Source of the DNA: Parvularcula oceani
GTDB taxonomy: Bacteria; Pseudomonadota; Alphaproteobacteria; Caulobacterales; Parvularculaceae
DNA: 64,000 nt
Assembly: GCF_000733125.1 (NCBI RefSeq)
Contig: NZ_JPHU01000004.1
Location: 124,001 to 188,000, forward strand
Direction: 5' to 3'
Shown here piece after piece: positions 1-8,562 of the stretch. Below the pieces are notes generated by a model. That model ran no database searches. It was given only the letters and a program-made list of their open reading frames with translations, and had not been told where the DNA came from. Within the stretch, counting starts at the first letter, position 1; each line of letters opens with the position of its first letter. A program made the translations under genes and the position numbers.

Positions 1-172
1 CCGCGAGCGCGCGCACGACATGGGCCCCGTCGGCATAGATCCCGAAGGCGCCGGCATCATAGAGGACGAAGGGCGCATCAGGCGCCGCGTCTTGCGGCTC
101 CAGCCCCGCAAGGTGCAGGCGGCGCCCGGGCGCGACCGCGACACGGCGCTCCTGAAGAACGGGCCGCGTCAT
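1..172 (-). CDS. N-terminus of an alpha/beta hydrolase-like protein (partial)
   Basis: The gene is cut by the left edge of the window, so only about 57 residues are visible. They read as a strand-rich N-terminus in which a basic leader (TRPVLQERRVAVAPGRRLHL) is followed by PFVLYDAGAFGIYADGAHV. A short hydrophobic strand ending in an 'aGaFG' oxyanion-type turn is typical of alpha/beta hydrolases. I start it at the ATG at 172, because the residues from Met-Thr onward look like a natural N-terminus. An in-frame ATG at 190 is the alternative, and neither has a clear ribosome binding site. The gene diverges from the helicase gene, with about 190 bp between them. Catalytic residues lie outside the window, so the family call is tentative. 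Confidence 0.45.
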   Translation of the reverse strand, partial: MTRPVLQERRVAVAPGRRLHLAGLEPQDAAPDAPFVLYDAGAFGIYADGAHVVRALA

Positions 173-366
173 CGCGCCCCCCGCGCCCATTCGTGGCTGG
201 TATCGCGTTCGGTCGCTTGCATCACCGGCCCTTCCCGCTTCGCGCTGCCGCTGCTTACGCGCTGCGCCCGGCCGGTGAAAAGCGTCCTTCCCGCCGAAGA
301 GCGCGGCCCCGCATCCAGGTGTTGGTTCGAACCGCACGCCTGCGCTAAGTCCCCTTCGACAGATTC

Positions 367-3282
367 ATGCCCTCCAGCTTCCTCTCCTCCGCCGAGCGGC
401 CCGTTACGGCCGTCCTCGGGCCGACCAATACGGGCAAGACCTTCTATGCGCTCGAGCGCATGGCGGCGCACAGCTCCGGCATGATCGGCCTGCCGCTGCG
501 CCTCCTCGCGCGGGAGGTCTACGACAAGATGGTCGCCCGCAAGGGCAGCCAGGCGGTCGCCCTGGTCACCGGCGAGGAAAAGGTGATCCCCCGTTCAGCC
601 CGCTATTTCGTCTGCACCGTCGAAGCGATGCCGCTGGAACGGGATGTCAGCTTTCTCGCCATCGACGAGGTGCAGCTTGCCGCCGATGCCGAACGCGGCC
701 GCATCTTCACCGACCGCATCCTTCACGCGCGCGGGCGGGACGAGACGCTGCTGCTCGGCTCGGACACGATGCGGGGCATACTGGCGCGGCTGATCCCGGA
801 TATCGACTTCGTCAGCCGCGAACGCTTCAGCCATCTCGAATATGCGGGCCACAAGAAGGTCACGCGACTGCCGCGCCGCTCGGCCATCGTCGCCTTCTCG
901 GCGGACAACGTCTACGCCATCGCCGAGCTGATCCGCCGGCAGCGCGGCGGCGCGGCCGTGGTCATGGGCGCGCTCAGCCCGCGCACCCGCAACGCGCAGG
1001 CGGCGCTCTACAACGAAGGCGAGGTCGATTATCTCGTCGCGACCGACGCGATCGGCATGGGGCTGAACATGGATATCGACCATGTCGCCTTCGCCGGCGC
1101 GCGGAAATTCGACGGACGGCAGAGCCGCAATCTCTTCCCGGCCGAGGTCGCCCAGATTGCCGGGCGCGCGGGCCGCCACGTCAAGGATGGCAGCTGGGGC
1201 TCCACGGCGGACTGTCCGGACTTTCCCGAAGATCTCGTCGAACAGGTCGAGGAGCACCGCTTCGAGCCGGTGACCGCGCTGCAATGGCGCTCCGACCGCC
1301 TCCGCTTCGACAGCCTGCCCAACCTCCTGCGCAGCCTGGAGACGACGCCGGACCGCCGTGAGCTCGTCCGGGCGCGCATGGGCGACGACGAGGATGCGCT
1401 GCGGCGCCTGTCCAAGCGCCACGACATCCGCGACATGGCGCGCGGCGGGGCGGCGCTGAAGCTTCTCTGGGAGGTCTGCCAGGTCCCCGATTTCCGCAAG
1501 GTCACGCCCGACCAGCATGCCGTGATGCTCGGCGAGGTCTATCACCAGCTTCTCGAGCGCGGCCGCATCCGGGAGGAATTCGTCAGCGCGCAGCTGCAGA
1601 AACTCAGCTCCACGGCGGGCGATGTGGATGCATTGTCCACGAGGATCGCGCATGTGCGGACCTGGACCTATCTTTCGCACCGCCCCGGCTGGCTGGAGCG
1701 GGCGAGCCATTGGCAGGACGAAGCCCGGCGAATCGAGGATGCGCTTTCGGACGCGCTTCACGAACGGCTGACACAGCGTTTCGTTGACCGGCGCACCTCT
1801 GTTCTGCTCAAGAAACTCAAAGACGACGCTCCTCTCCTTGCGGGCGTCACCGAAGGCGGAGAAGTGATCGTGGAAGGCGAATTCGTAGGACGGCTGCTCG
1901 GGTTCCAGTTCGTCCTGGATCCACGCGCCCAGGGCCCTCATGCCAAGGCGGTGCGCTTCGCGGCGCTCAAGGCGCTGCGACCGGAACTGGCGGCGCGGGC
2001 TTCGGCGCTGGCGGCGGCCAAGAACGAGGAATTCTCGCTCGGCGAGGGCGGAACGGTCTGGTGGCGCCGGTCCGAGATCGCGCGGCTCGTAAAGGGGCCC
2101 CAGCCCCTGCGGCCCGATTTCCGCCTGGTCGGCATCGAGCATCTGCCTCCCAACGCGCTGCCCGTGATCGAGGACCGCGTCCGCGACTGGATCGCCGACC
2201 GCGTCGAGGGCCTCGCAGGGCCGCTGGTCGCGCTTCAGAAGGCGGTGAACCGCGGCGGCGAGGGGCCGGACGTCCTCTCCCCCGGAGCGCGCGGCGTCGC
2301 CTTCCGGCTGATCGAGAATTTCGGCGCCATCTCGCGCCGCCAGATCGCCAACGAGATCAAGGCGCTGCAACAGGACGAGCGCGCCAAGCTGCGCGATCTC
2401 GGCGTGCGCTTCGGCGAGTACACGATCTTCCTGCCGGCGCTCCTCAAGCCGGCTCCGGCCCAGTTCCTCGCCCTCCTCTGGGCCCTGTGGACCGAGACCG
2501 AGCCCGACGCCTTTGCGCCGCCCAAGGCCGGCGCGACGAGCGTCGAGGCCGACGAGCAGACCCCGCATGCCTTCTACTACGCCTATGGCTACCGCCCCTC
2601 GGGCGAGCGTGCGGTGCGCATCGACATGCTCGAGCGCCTCGCGCAGGAAATCCGCAGCGCGCGTTCGGATGCCGGCAAGGAAGGCTTCGAGGCCGGCTCT
2701 CGGATGATGAGCCTTGTCGGGGTGTCCGGCGAGCCCTTCGAAGGCGTGCTCAAGAGCCTCGGCTACAAGAAGTCGACGGTGACGCGCGAGGTCGAGGCGC
2801 CCGCGCCCGCCGCCCCCGAAGCCGAGCAGGCGCCTGCGGAGGCCCCGGCCGCGCCTGAGGATGGCAAGGCGGCGGAGACGGCGGCCTCCCCTGCCGGAAA
2901 CGAGCCCGCGGAAACGGCTGCGCCGGAAACGCCTGCCGAGGCCGCCGGCGAACCGCAAGCGCCTGCGCAGCCCGCAGCATCCGGGAACGGCGAGGCCGAA
3001 GGCGCCGAAGCCAAGGGTGAACCCACCACCGAGACGGTCACCCTCTGGCGCTGGGCTCCGCCGCAGCGGCGCACGCAGGGCGGCGGACGGAAGGGCGCGC
3101 AGAAGGGCCGCCCCGGCGGCAAGGGCGAGGGGCAGAAGGGCAAGCCCGGCGGCAAGGGGCCGCGCAAGGGCAAGCCGCCGCAGAAAGGCCCCCGCACCTA
3201 TTCCTCCGGCCCGCAGCGCAAGAAGGCCGCCGACCCGGACTCCCCCTTCGCCGTGCTCGCCGCGCTGAAGAACGAAGACTGA
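367..3282 (+). CDS. SUV3-like superfamily 2 RNA helicase with Lys/Gly-rich tail
   Basis: Predicted ATP-dependent RNA helicase of the bacterial/mitochondrial SUV3 type, probably acting in cytoplasmic RNA turnover or ribosome-related remodelling. Visible motifs are a P-loop GPTNTGKT (residues 18-25), a DEVQ Walker B box (100-103) and motif VI QIAGRAGR (263-270), followed by a long helical C-terminal half. From about residue 812 the protein becomes low complexity. First comes an Ala/Pro/Glu-rich acidic linker, then a strongly basic tail with repeated KGxPGGKG-like units and KGP/KGR steps, which probably binds RNA. At 971 aa it is long for the family because of this tail. The ATG at 367 places the P-loop 17 residues from the start, as expected, although the ribosome binding site is weak. 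The next gene follows after 19 bp and may be co-transcribed. Confidence 0.85.
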   Translation: MPSSFLSSAERPVTAVLGPTNTGKTFYALERMAAHSSGMIGLPLRLLAREVYDKMVARKGSQAVALVTGEEKVIPRSARYFVCTVEAMPLERDVSFLAIDEVQLAADAERGRIFTDRILHARGRDETLLLGSDTMRGILARLIPDIDFVSRERFSHLEYAGHKKVTRLPRRSAIVAFSADNVYAIAELIRRQRGGAAVVMGALSPRTRNAQAALYNEGEVDYLVATDAIGMGLNMDIDHVAFAGARKFDGRQSRNLFPAEVAQIAGRAGRHVKDGSWGSTADCPDFPEDLVEQVEEHRFEPVTALQWRSDRLRFDSLPNLLRSLETTPDRRELVRARMGDDEDALRRLSKRHDIRDMARGGAALKLLWEVCQVPDFRKVTPDQHAVMLGEVYHQLLERGRIREEFVSAQLQKLSSTAGDVDALSTRIAHVRTWTYLSHRPGWLERASHWQDEARRIEDALSDALHERLTQRFVDRRTSVLLKKLKDDAPLLAGVTEGGEVIVEGEFVGRLLGFQFVLDPRAQGPHAKAVRFAALKALRPELAARASALAAAKNEEFSLGEGGTVWWRRSEIARLVKGPQPLRPDFRLVGIEHLPPNALPVIEDRVRDWIADRVEGLAGPLVALQKAVNRGGEGPDVLSPGARGVAFRLIENFGAISRRQIANEIKALQQDERAKLRDLGVRFGEYTIFLPALLKPAPAQFLALLWALWTETEPDAFAPPKAGATSVEADEQTPHAFYYAYGYRPSGERAVRIDMLERLAQEIRSARSDAGKEGFEAGSRMMSLVGVSGEPFEGVLKSLGYKKSTVTREVEAPAPAAPEAEQAPAEAPAAPEDGKAAETAASPAGNEPAETAAPETPAEAAGEPQAPAQPAASGNGEAEGAEAKGEPTTETVTLWRWAPPQRRTQGGGRKGAQKGRPGGKGEGQKGKPGGKGPRKGKPPQKGPRTYSSGPQRKKAADPDSPFAVLAALKNED

Positions 3283-3301
3283 TTTCAGAAGGACCGCCGT
3301 C

Positions 3302-4096
3302 ATGGCCACTCCCGAAGCGCTGTTCGACAAGCTCTGGGCGCAATACGCCAAGCTGACCCCGCAGGCGCAGAAGATCCGGAGCCTGCTCGAGGAGCGCGGC
3401 GAGCATGTGGTCAACGACCATGTCGCCTTCCGGACCTTCGACGATCCGCGCCTCGGGATCGATGCCCTCGCCCGCCCATTCCTCGAACTCGGCTACTCGC
3501 CGCGCGACGAGTACCGGTTCGAGCAGAAGCGCCTCTTCGCGCGCTACTACGCCCATGAGGACCCCGAGCTTCCCAAGGTCTTCATCTCCGAGCTCCTGCT
3601 CGCGGAGTTCAGCGGCAAGCTGCAGGAGACCGTGCGCGAGCTGATCTCGCAGCTCTCCGAGGAGGATCTCCAGAGCCCGGATCTCGTCACGGCCGGGCGG
3701 CTTTGGAACGTCGACACCCAGACCTATGAAGCGCTCTACGAGGAATCCGAATATGCCGGCTGGATGGCCGCCTTCGGCTTCTGCGCCAACCATTTCACGA
3801 TCTTCGTCAACGCGCTGAAGAGCTTCGACGACCTGCCCTCCCTCGCGGCCTTCATCGAGGATGCGGGCTTCCGGATGAACCGCTCGGGCGGCCTCATCAA
3901 GGGCAGCCCGGAGGTCCTGCTCGAGCAGTGCTCGACCATGGCGACCGAGGTGCCGACCGCCTTCACCGATGGGGATCTGACGATCCCGTCCTGCTATTAC
4001 GAGTTCGCCAAGCGCTTCGCGAAGCCGGACGGGCAGCTCTATCAGGGCTTCGTCGCCGCCTCGGCGGACAAGATCTTCGAGAGCACGAACCGCTGA
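3302..4096 (+). CDS. DUF1338 protein, short 2-oxoadipate dioxygenase/decarboxylase-like
   Basis: Member of the DUF1338 family, whose characterised member (HglS/YdcJ) is a non-haem Fe(II) enzyme that converts 2-oxoadipate to D-2-hydroxyglutarate in lysine catabolism. The likely 2-His-1-Glu metal set is visible: His40 in VNDHVAFRTF, His164 in CANHFTIFVN and Glu234 in CYYEFAKRF. At 264 aa it is far shorter than HglS (roughly 460 aa), so it belongs to the short branch and its substrate may differ. A strong ribosome binding site (AGAAGGA) precedes the ATG. No other lysine-degradation gene is visible nearby, so pathway assignment is an inference from the family only. Confidence 0.8.
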   Translation: MATPEALFDKLWAQYAKLTPQAQKIRSLLEERGEHVVNDHVAFRTFDDPRLGIDALARPFLELGYSPRDEYRFEQKRLFARYYAHEDPELPKVFISELLLAEFSGKLQETVRELISQLSEEDLQSPDLVTAGRLWNVDTQTYEALYEESEYAGWMAAFGFCANHFTIFVNALKSFDDLPSLAAFIEDAGFRMNRSGGLIKGSPEVLLEQCSTMATEVPTAFTDGDLTIPSCYYEFAKRFAKPDGQLYQGFVAASADKIFESTNR

Positions 4097-4102
4097 GCGG
4101 TT

Positions 4103-4126
4103 CGCCCCGGCGGTTCCGCCGGGGCG
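4103..4126. terminator. GC-rich hairpin between convergent genes
   Basis: A perfect 11-bp inverted repeat (CGCCCCGGCGG / CCGCCGGGGCG) separated by TT lies between the convergent DUF1338 and yajQ stop codons. There is no T-tract on either side, so it may stall polymerase or protect 3' ends rather than act as a classical intrinsic terminator. Confidence 0.45.
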
Positions 4127-4132
4127 CCAGCC

Positions 4133-4618
4133 TCAATCGCGGAAGTTCTTGAACTGCACGGGCTGTTCGAGGCCCATCCCCTTCACATGCGCGATGACCT
4201 CCTGCAGGTCGTCGCGCTTCTTGCCGGTGACGCGCAGCTCCTCGCCCTGGATCGCCACCTGGCACTTGGTCTTCGTCCCCTTGATGTCCTTAACGATCTT
4301 CTTGGCCATCTCCTTGTCGATCCCCTCCTTCACCAGCACGCGCTGGCGGACGGACTGACCGGCGGCGGGTTCGACCTTCTGATAGTCGAGCTGGCCGGGC
4401 TCGATCCCGCGCTTCTGAAGGTGGCCCTGAAGGATTTCCTTGGCCTGCTTGAGCTTCAGGTCGTCATCGGCCTCGATCTTGATGACGCTGCCATCGACGC
4501 TGACCTCGGTCTTCGAGCCCTTGAAGTCGTAGCGCGTGCTGATCTCGCGCATGACGTTCTGGACGGCGTTGTCGACCTCGGCCTGGTCGACCTCGGATAC
4601 GATGTCGAAAGACGGCAT
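4133..4618 (-). CDS. yajQ: YajQ family nucleotide-binding protein
   Basis: Cytoplasmic YajQ family protein of 161 aa. Family members bind nucleotides, and one from Xanthomonas binds cyclic-di-GMP and modulates transcription; no role is proven here. The N-terminus MPSFDIVSEVD and the segment STRYDFKGS are family hallmarks, and the C-terminus ends in the usual QFKNFRD. The open frame extends further upstream. I chose the ATG at 4618 because the family begins with MPSFD and a strong AGGAGAG ribosome binding site sits about seven bases before it. The gene is divergent from ctrA across a 321-bp spacer. Confidence 0.93.
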   Translation of the reverse strand: MPSFDIVSEVDQAEVDNAVQNVMREISTRYDFKGSKTEVSVDGSVIKIEADDDLKLKQAKEILQGHLQKRGIEPGQLDYQKVEPAAGQSVRQRVLVKEGIDKEMAKKIVKDIKGTKTKCQVAIQGEELRVTGKKRDDLQEVIAHVKGMGLEQPVQFKNFRD

Positions 4619-4939
4619 TGGGCTCTCCTCTCGTGCCTCACATTCATCTTTCCCCGTGCCACGCCGCTTCATCCTTCGCAAAGGGGTCTGAACGCCGTTC
4701 ACACACGTCAGGCGGGAAGCATGAATTCCGCTTCGTCAAGACTTGTTCAGCAGCGGATTTACGCGTTAACCTTTCTCACGAAAGCGTGGTCGTGAGGTTG
4801 GTCGGCAGCGGGAATCGTTACCGCCGTTAATCTTTACGAAAGTAAATCATCGTTACGGTCCGTCTACGCTGATTACCGATCCGAGAGGCAGGCCCCCGGG
4901 GCCAGGGTCCTCACGCATCACCTTAGGAGGGCAAGGCCA
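4619..4939 (+). promoter_or_regulatory. yajQ-ctrA intergenic region with CtrA-like half-sites and one GANTC
   Basis: This 321-bp region carries no convincing gene and should hold the ctrA promoters. A TTAACC half-site at 4766-4771 and a TTAATC half-site at 4827-4832 resemble CtrA recognition half-sites (full consensus TTAA-N7-TTAA). The second, read on the minus strand with its 7-bp spaced partner, matches the full consensus at six of eight positions. A single GAATC (a GANTC methylation site of the CcrM type) lies at 4812-4816 between them. In Caulobacter, ctrA is autoregulated and one of its promoters is methylation-sensitive through GANTC. The same logic here is an inference. The ribosome binding site TAGGAGG (4924-4930) serves the GTG start of ctrA. 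Confidence 0.45.
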
Positions 4940-5632
4940 GTGCGGGTACTTCTGATCGAGGACGACGGCGCAACCGCGCAGAGCATTGAGCTGATGCTCA
5001 AGTCCGATGGGTTCAACTGCTACACGACCGATCTCGGCGAAGAGGGCGTCGATCTCGGCAAGCTGTACGACTACGACATCATCCTCCTCGACCTGAACCT
5101 GCCCGACATGACCGGCTTCGACGTGCTCAAGCAGCTGCGCGTCGCCAAGGTGAACACGCCGATCCTGATCCTGACGGGTCTGGGCGACACCGAGAACAAG
5201 GTCCGGGGCCTGGGCTTCGGCGCCGACGACTACATGACCAAGCCGTTCCACAAGGACGAGCTGGTCGCCCGCATCCATGCCATCGTCCGCCGCTCCAAGG
5301 GCCACAGCCAGTCGGTCATCAACACCGGCATGCTGTCGGTGAACCTCGACGCCAAGACCGTCGACGTGAACGGCCAGCGCGTCCACCTGACCGGCAAGGA
5401 GTACCAGATGCTGGAGCTCCTCTCCCTGCGCAAGGGCACGACCCTGACCAAGGAGATGTTCCTGAACCACCTCTATGGCGGCATGGACGAGCCCGAACTC
5501 AAGATCATCGACGTCTTCATCTGCAAGCTGAGAAAGAAGCTCGCGGCCGCGACGGACGGCGAACATTATATCGAAACCGTCTGGGGCCGCGGCTATGTCC
5601 TGCGCGACCCGGCCGAAGAGGTTGCAGCCTGA
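4940..5632 (+). CDS. ctrA: Cell-cycle response regulator CtrA
   Basis: OmpR/PhoB-type DNA-binding response regulator, the master cell-cycle regulator of many alphaproteobacteria. The receiver domain (about 1-120) has acidic pocket residues ED at 7-9, the phosphoacceptor Asp51 in IILLDLNLP, and the switch Thr followed by Lys in [16 protein letters not shown], a stretch highly characteristic of CtrA. The winged-helix effector domain follows (about 125-225) with [12 protein letters not shown] and [11 protein letters not shown]. The length (230 aa) matches CtrA. The protein ends in Val-Ala-Ala; a C-terminal Ala pair contributes to ClpXP degradation of Caulobacter CtrA, so regulated proteolysis is plausible. 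Translation starts at a GTG with a strong AGGAGG nine bases upstream. An intrinsic terminator follows directly, so the gene is monocistronic. Confidence 0.97.
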   Translation: MRVLLIEDDGATAQSIELMLKSDGFNCYTTDLGEEGVDLGKLYDYDIILLDLNLPDMTGFDVLKQLRVAKVNTPILILTGLGDTENKVRGLGFGADDYMTKPFHKDELVARIHAIVRRSKGHSQSVINTGMLSVNLDAKTVDVNGQRVHLTGKEYQMLELLSLRKGTTLTKEMFLNHLYGGMDEPELKIIDVFICKLRKKLAAATDGEHYIETVWGRGYVLRDPAEEVAA

Positions 5633-5662
5633 GCTGCGCCTCCGCGCGACGAAGAGAGCCTG

Positions 5663-5686
5663 AACCCCGCTCCGGCGGGGTTTTTT
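5663..5686 (+). terminator. Intrinsic terminator of ctrA
   Basis: Stem AACCCCGC / GCGGGGTT with a TCCG loop followed immediately by six T residues, 30 bp after the ctrA stop codon. Confidence 0.9.
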
Positions 5687-5859
5687 CTTGCCCCGGTCGC
5701 CAGATGTGGTGGCGGTGTCAGCGCAGCGGGCCTGTCGCCCCACTCGCCACAAAACCTCCCCATTCCGCTCACTAAATCGTGAAATTAGGCGCGCATCTCC
5801 GAGCTGCCCCGGCTCTCCCTTTCTTTCCTCCCGGGGCATCCACAGAGGTTCCTCCTATA

Positions 5860-7389
5860 ATGACGACCAAGCGACAGCCCCCCAGCGCGTTGCGCCGACA
5901 TTTCCTGCGCGCCTCCGCCTCCACAACCGCCGCCCTCCTCGTGGCAGCGGCCCTCTCCGCCCAGGCGGCCAGCACGCCCAATTTCGCCACCGTCGAGATC
6001 GTCGATCCCGACAGCGGCGCCGTGCTGGAAACCGCGACCGGCGATGCCGAACTCCAGGTCTCCGCGCTCGACAGCTACAAGCTGCGCATCACGACCTCCG
6101 CCGAGCGGGCATCGGGGCGCATCCGCCTCGAGACGGCGTCCGGATCCCCCTCCTCCTGCCGCATCCTGCCGCAGAACAGTCAGCGGACCGACGATACGGC
6201 GCCTCCCTTCGAATTCGACGTGACGGGAGACGAGCGCTGCACCTGGGTCGTTACGGGTTGGGAGAGCCCGACGAGCTGGGGGTGGCAGGGGACCATCCGT
6301 TCGCTCACGATCGATCCGGTGGCCGCGCAAGGGGGAACCGCGCCGCAATCGGCGCCGCCGACGACGTCCGCCGCGCTGCGCGAGCAGCTGACGCGGGGAA
6401 CCGCCGACACCGCGCCCTTGCAGGTCGGCCCCAAGGGCAACCGGCGCGATCATGGCGCCCGGATCTGGTGCACGACCAGCCATTTCGCCTATGACGACCC
6501 GCTCATCTATCCGGGGCAGTCCGGCGCATCCCACCTGCATGTCTTCGTCGGCAATTCGGGCGCCGATGCTCACAGCACGCTCGACAGCCTGATGAGCAAT
6601 CCGCGCACCTCCTGCGAAGGCGGCACGAACAACAATTCCGCCTATTGGATGCCCGCCCTGTTCAATGCCGATAACGAGGTCGTGCTGCCGGAGAACGTGG
6701 TCCTCTACTACAAGACCTTCCTCGTCGGTCAGACCCCGGACCAGCTTCCGCCCAACACGATCCGGACCATTCCGGACGGGCTGGCCATGCTCGCCAGCCG
6801 CGACACCAAGAACTTCGAGGCCGGCGATATCCGCGCAGGCCGGAACGGCAAGGGGCACCTCCAGCTGACCACCGAGTTCCCGGTCTGTCTGGCGGTGGAT
6901 GCGGCCGGCAAGCCGGTCCTCGACTACCGCGACATGCCGGGCGCCGCTGCGCAGACGCCGAACAGCCATGTCGCCTATCAGACGCCGTGGGACCGCACGG
7001 GCAATTCCTGCCCGGACTCGCACCCCTACCGGATTCCGGGCCTCCTGATGCATTTCGACTATGATATCGATCCGGACAGCGACTGGCGTCTCGCATCGGA
7101 CATGCCGGGCGAGCCGAAGGGCAGCTCAATGCATGCTGACTATATCGCCGCCTGGCAGCCGGACGTCATGGAAGAGGTCACGCGGTGCAATGTCGAAGGC
7201 CGCTCCTGCGAATTCGCGGAGTGGAAATGGGGCCGCTGGGTCGGACGGGGCCAGCTGCCGGAGCGCTTCCTGTCGCCGGACGGCATCGAGGTCTACCGCT
7301 ACAACGTCTTCTCGCCGGGCTTCGACCGCACACCCTATGGCGACAGCCTGAAGCCGATGCTGGGCGGACACCAGATGTCCGGCCACTGA
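5860..7389 (+). CDS. Secreted DUF1996 domain protein
   Basis: Exported protein of 509 aa with a long cleavable signal peptide: a basic region (TTKRQPPSALRRHFLRAS), a hydrophobic core (TTAALLVAAALS) and an AQA-A cleavage site. The C-terminal half matches the DUF1996 family, found in secreted proteins of bacteria and fungi. Its hallmarks are visible: SHLHVFVGNSGADAHST, CEGGTNNNSAYWMPAL, and a late H-A-D segment with several Cys residues that may form disulfides. The His-x-His start of the domain suggests metal binding, but the activity of the family is not established. The N-terminal 180 residues look like a separate beta-rich domain. I chose the ATG at 5860 because it directly precedes the signal peptide; an upstream in-frame ATG at 5779 would add an implausible leader. 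A strong terminator follows. Confidence 0.8.
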   Translation: MTTKRQPPSALRRHFLRASASTTAALLVAAALSAQAASTPNFATVEIVDPDSGAVLETATGDAELQVSALDSYKLRITTSAERASGRIRLETASGSPSSCRILPQNSQRTDDTAPPFEFDVTGDERCTWVVTGWESPTSWGWQGTIRSLTIDPVAAQGGTAPQSAPPTTSAALREQLTRGTADTAPLQVGPKGNRRDHGARIWCTTSHFAYDDPLIYPGQSGASHLHVFVGNSGADAHSTLDSLMSNPRTSCEGGTNNNSAYWMPALFNADNEVVLPENVVLYYKTFLVGQTPDQLPPNTIRTIPDGLAMLASRDTKNFEAGDIRAGRNGKGHLQLTTEFPVCLAVDAAGKPVLDYRDMPGAAAQTPNSHVAYQTPWDRTGNSCPDSHPYRIPGLLMHFDYDIDPDSDWRLASDMPGEPKGSSMHADYIAAWQPDVMEEVTRCNVEGRSCEFAEWKWGRWVGRGQLPERFLSPDGIEVYRYNVFSPGFDRTPYGDSLKPMLGGHQMSGH

Positions 7390-7419
7390 CGAAGACGCAA
7401 AGCGAATGAGAAAGCCCGC

Positions 7420-7453
7420 GGGGCGCTGCTTACCGGAGCAGCGCCCCCTTTTT
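7420..7453 (+). terminator. Intrinsic terminator after the DUF1996 gene
   Basis: Eleven-bp stem GGGGCGCTGCT / AGCAGCGCCCC with a TACCGG loop, followed by a short C and a T5 run. Confidence 0.88.
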
Positions 7454-7532
7454 CGTCGGCGGATCGAAAGGCCTCCGCGCGATGCCGCCCGCTCAAGGCG
7501 CGGGCCCGCACCCGGCGGCAGAGGCCGATCCG

Positions 7533-8069
7533 TCAGCTGACCTTGTCGACCTGGTTGTATTCGAGCTCGACGGGCGTCGCGCGGCCGAAGATCGAGACCG
7601 ACACCTTGAGGCGCGCCGCCTCTTCGTCGACGTCCTCGACCACGCCGGAGAAGCTGGCGAAGGGGCCGTCGATGACCTTCACCGTCTCGCCGACATCGTA
7701 GAGCACCGAAGGCCGCGCCGGCGCCGCCTCCGATTCCTCGACCTGGCCGAGGATCCGGTCGACTTCCTTCTGGCTGACGGGCAGCGGCTTCTTGCCCGAG
7801 CCGAGAAAGCCCGTGACCTTGGGCACGTTGTTGACGATGTGGAAGGTCTGGTCGTTCATGACCATCTTCACCAGGACATAGCCCGGAAAGAAACGGCGCT
7901 CGACCTCCTGTGTGCGTCCGCGACGCGTCTCCTTCACGGTGTCGGAGGGCACGAGCACCTCCTCGACCTGCTCGCCGAGCCCCTTCTCCTCAGCAGCCTG
8001 ACGGATGCCTTCGGCCACCTTCTTCTCGAAGTTCGAATAGGCCTGGACGATGTACCATTTGGCGGACAC
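7533..8069 (-). CDS. nusG: Transcription termination/antitermination factor NusG
   Basis: NusG binds RNA polymerase, increases processivity and links it to Rho or the ribosome. The 178-aa protein has the NGN domain (about 5-110; AKWYIVQAYSNFEKKVAEGI near the start and RRFFPGYVLVKM) and a KOW domain (about 125-178; GETVKVIDGPFASFSGVVEDVD). Translation begins at a GTG with AAGGAGG nine bases upstream. It follows secE by 12 bp, the usual secE-nusG pair. The rplK-rplA genes that commonly follow are absent; the next gene downstream is convergent. Confidence 0.97.
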   Translation of the reverse strand: MSAKWYIVQAYSNFEKKVAEGIRQAAEEKGLGEQVEEVLVPSDTVKETRRGRTQEVERRFFPGYVLVKMVMNDQTFHIVNNVPKVTGFLGSGKKPLPVSQKEVDRILGQVEESEAAPARPSVLYDVGETVKVIDGPFASFSGVVEDVDEEAARLKVSVSIFGRATPVELEYNQVDKVS

Positions 8070-8081
8070 GGGAGCGCCTCC

Positions 8082-8459
8082 TTAGAAGCTGAGATTGAGG
8101 ATGATGGGGACGATCGTGCGCAGGATCTGATCCACCAGGAAGAAGAAGAGCGACATGATGATGACCATGATCAGGACCATGATGGTCGAGATCATCGTCT
8201 CGTTGCGCGACGTCCACGTCACCTTGCGCGCCTCGGCACGGACCTGGCGGAAGAACTCGACCGGCCCGACCTTCTTGCGCGGGCGCGCGCCCGCTTCGGA
8301 CCGCGCCGAGCGCTTGGTTCCCTCATCGGTCGCGGGAACGGGCGGAATGCCGCCTGCGGCAGGGTTCTGCGCGCCAGTGGCCGCCGAACGGTTGTTCCGC
8401 GGCGTGCCCGACGAGGCAGCGCGCTTCTGAGGCTTCCTGCGGTTCTTCGACTTCGGCAT
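8082..8459 (-). CDS. secE: Preprotein translocase subunit SecE
   Basis: SecE is the small essential clamp subunit of the SecYEG channel. The conserved portion is the C-terminal 60 residues: the amphipathic helix VEFFRQVRAEARKVTWTSR followed by one membrane helix (about 93-115, IMVLIMVIIMSLFFFLV). Before it lies a non-conserved basic, Ala/Pro-rich N-terminal extension of about 65 residues, so the protein (125 aa) is about twice the minimal SecE length. The ATG at 8459 has a GGAG ribosome binding site; an open frame continues upstream without a better start. It forms an operon with nusG. Confidence 0.92.
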   Translation of the reverse strand: MPKSKNRRKPQKRAASSGTPRNNRSAATGAQNPAAGGIPPVPATDEGTKRSARSEAGARPRKKVGPVEFFRQVRAEARKVTWTSRNETMISTIMVLIMVIIMSLFFFLVDQILRTIVPIILNLSF

Positions 8460-8562
8460 CTCGGCTCCAGGCTGGCGTTCCGGACAGCCGCCCGGTGGCG
8501 CCCGGCGCCTGAGGGAAGCTTCGATTGTCCGGGAAGACGGCTGGGATAGCGCCGTGCACGGG

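Noticed and set aside
20-484. Plus-strand frame overlapping the helicase start
   Set aside because: Low-complexity Arg/Pro/Ser product that overlaps the hydrolase N-terminus and the helicase; no recognisable sequence or ribosome binding site.
595-3414. Long minus-strand open frame opposite the helicase gene
   Set aside because: It is a GC-driven antisense shadow. The product is Arg/Leu/Gly-rich with no domain, and the plus strand encodes a complete helicase.
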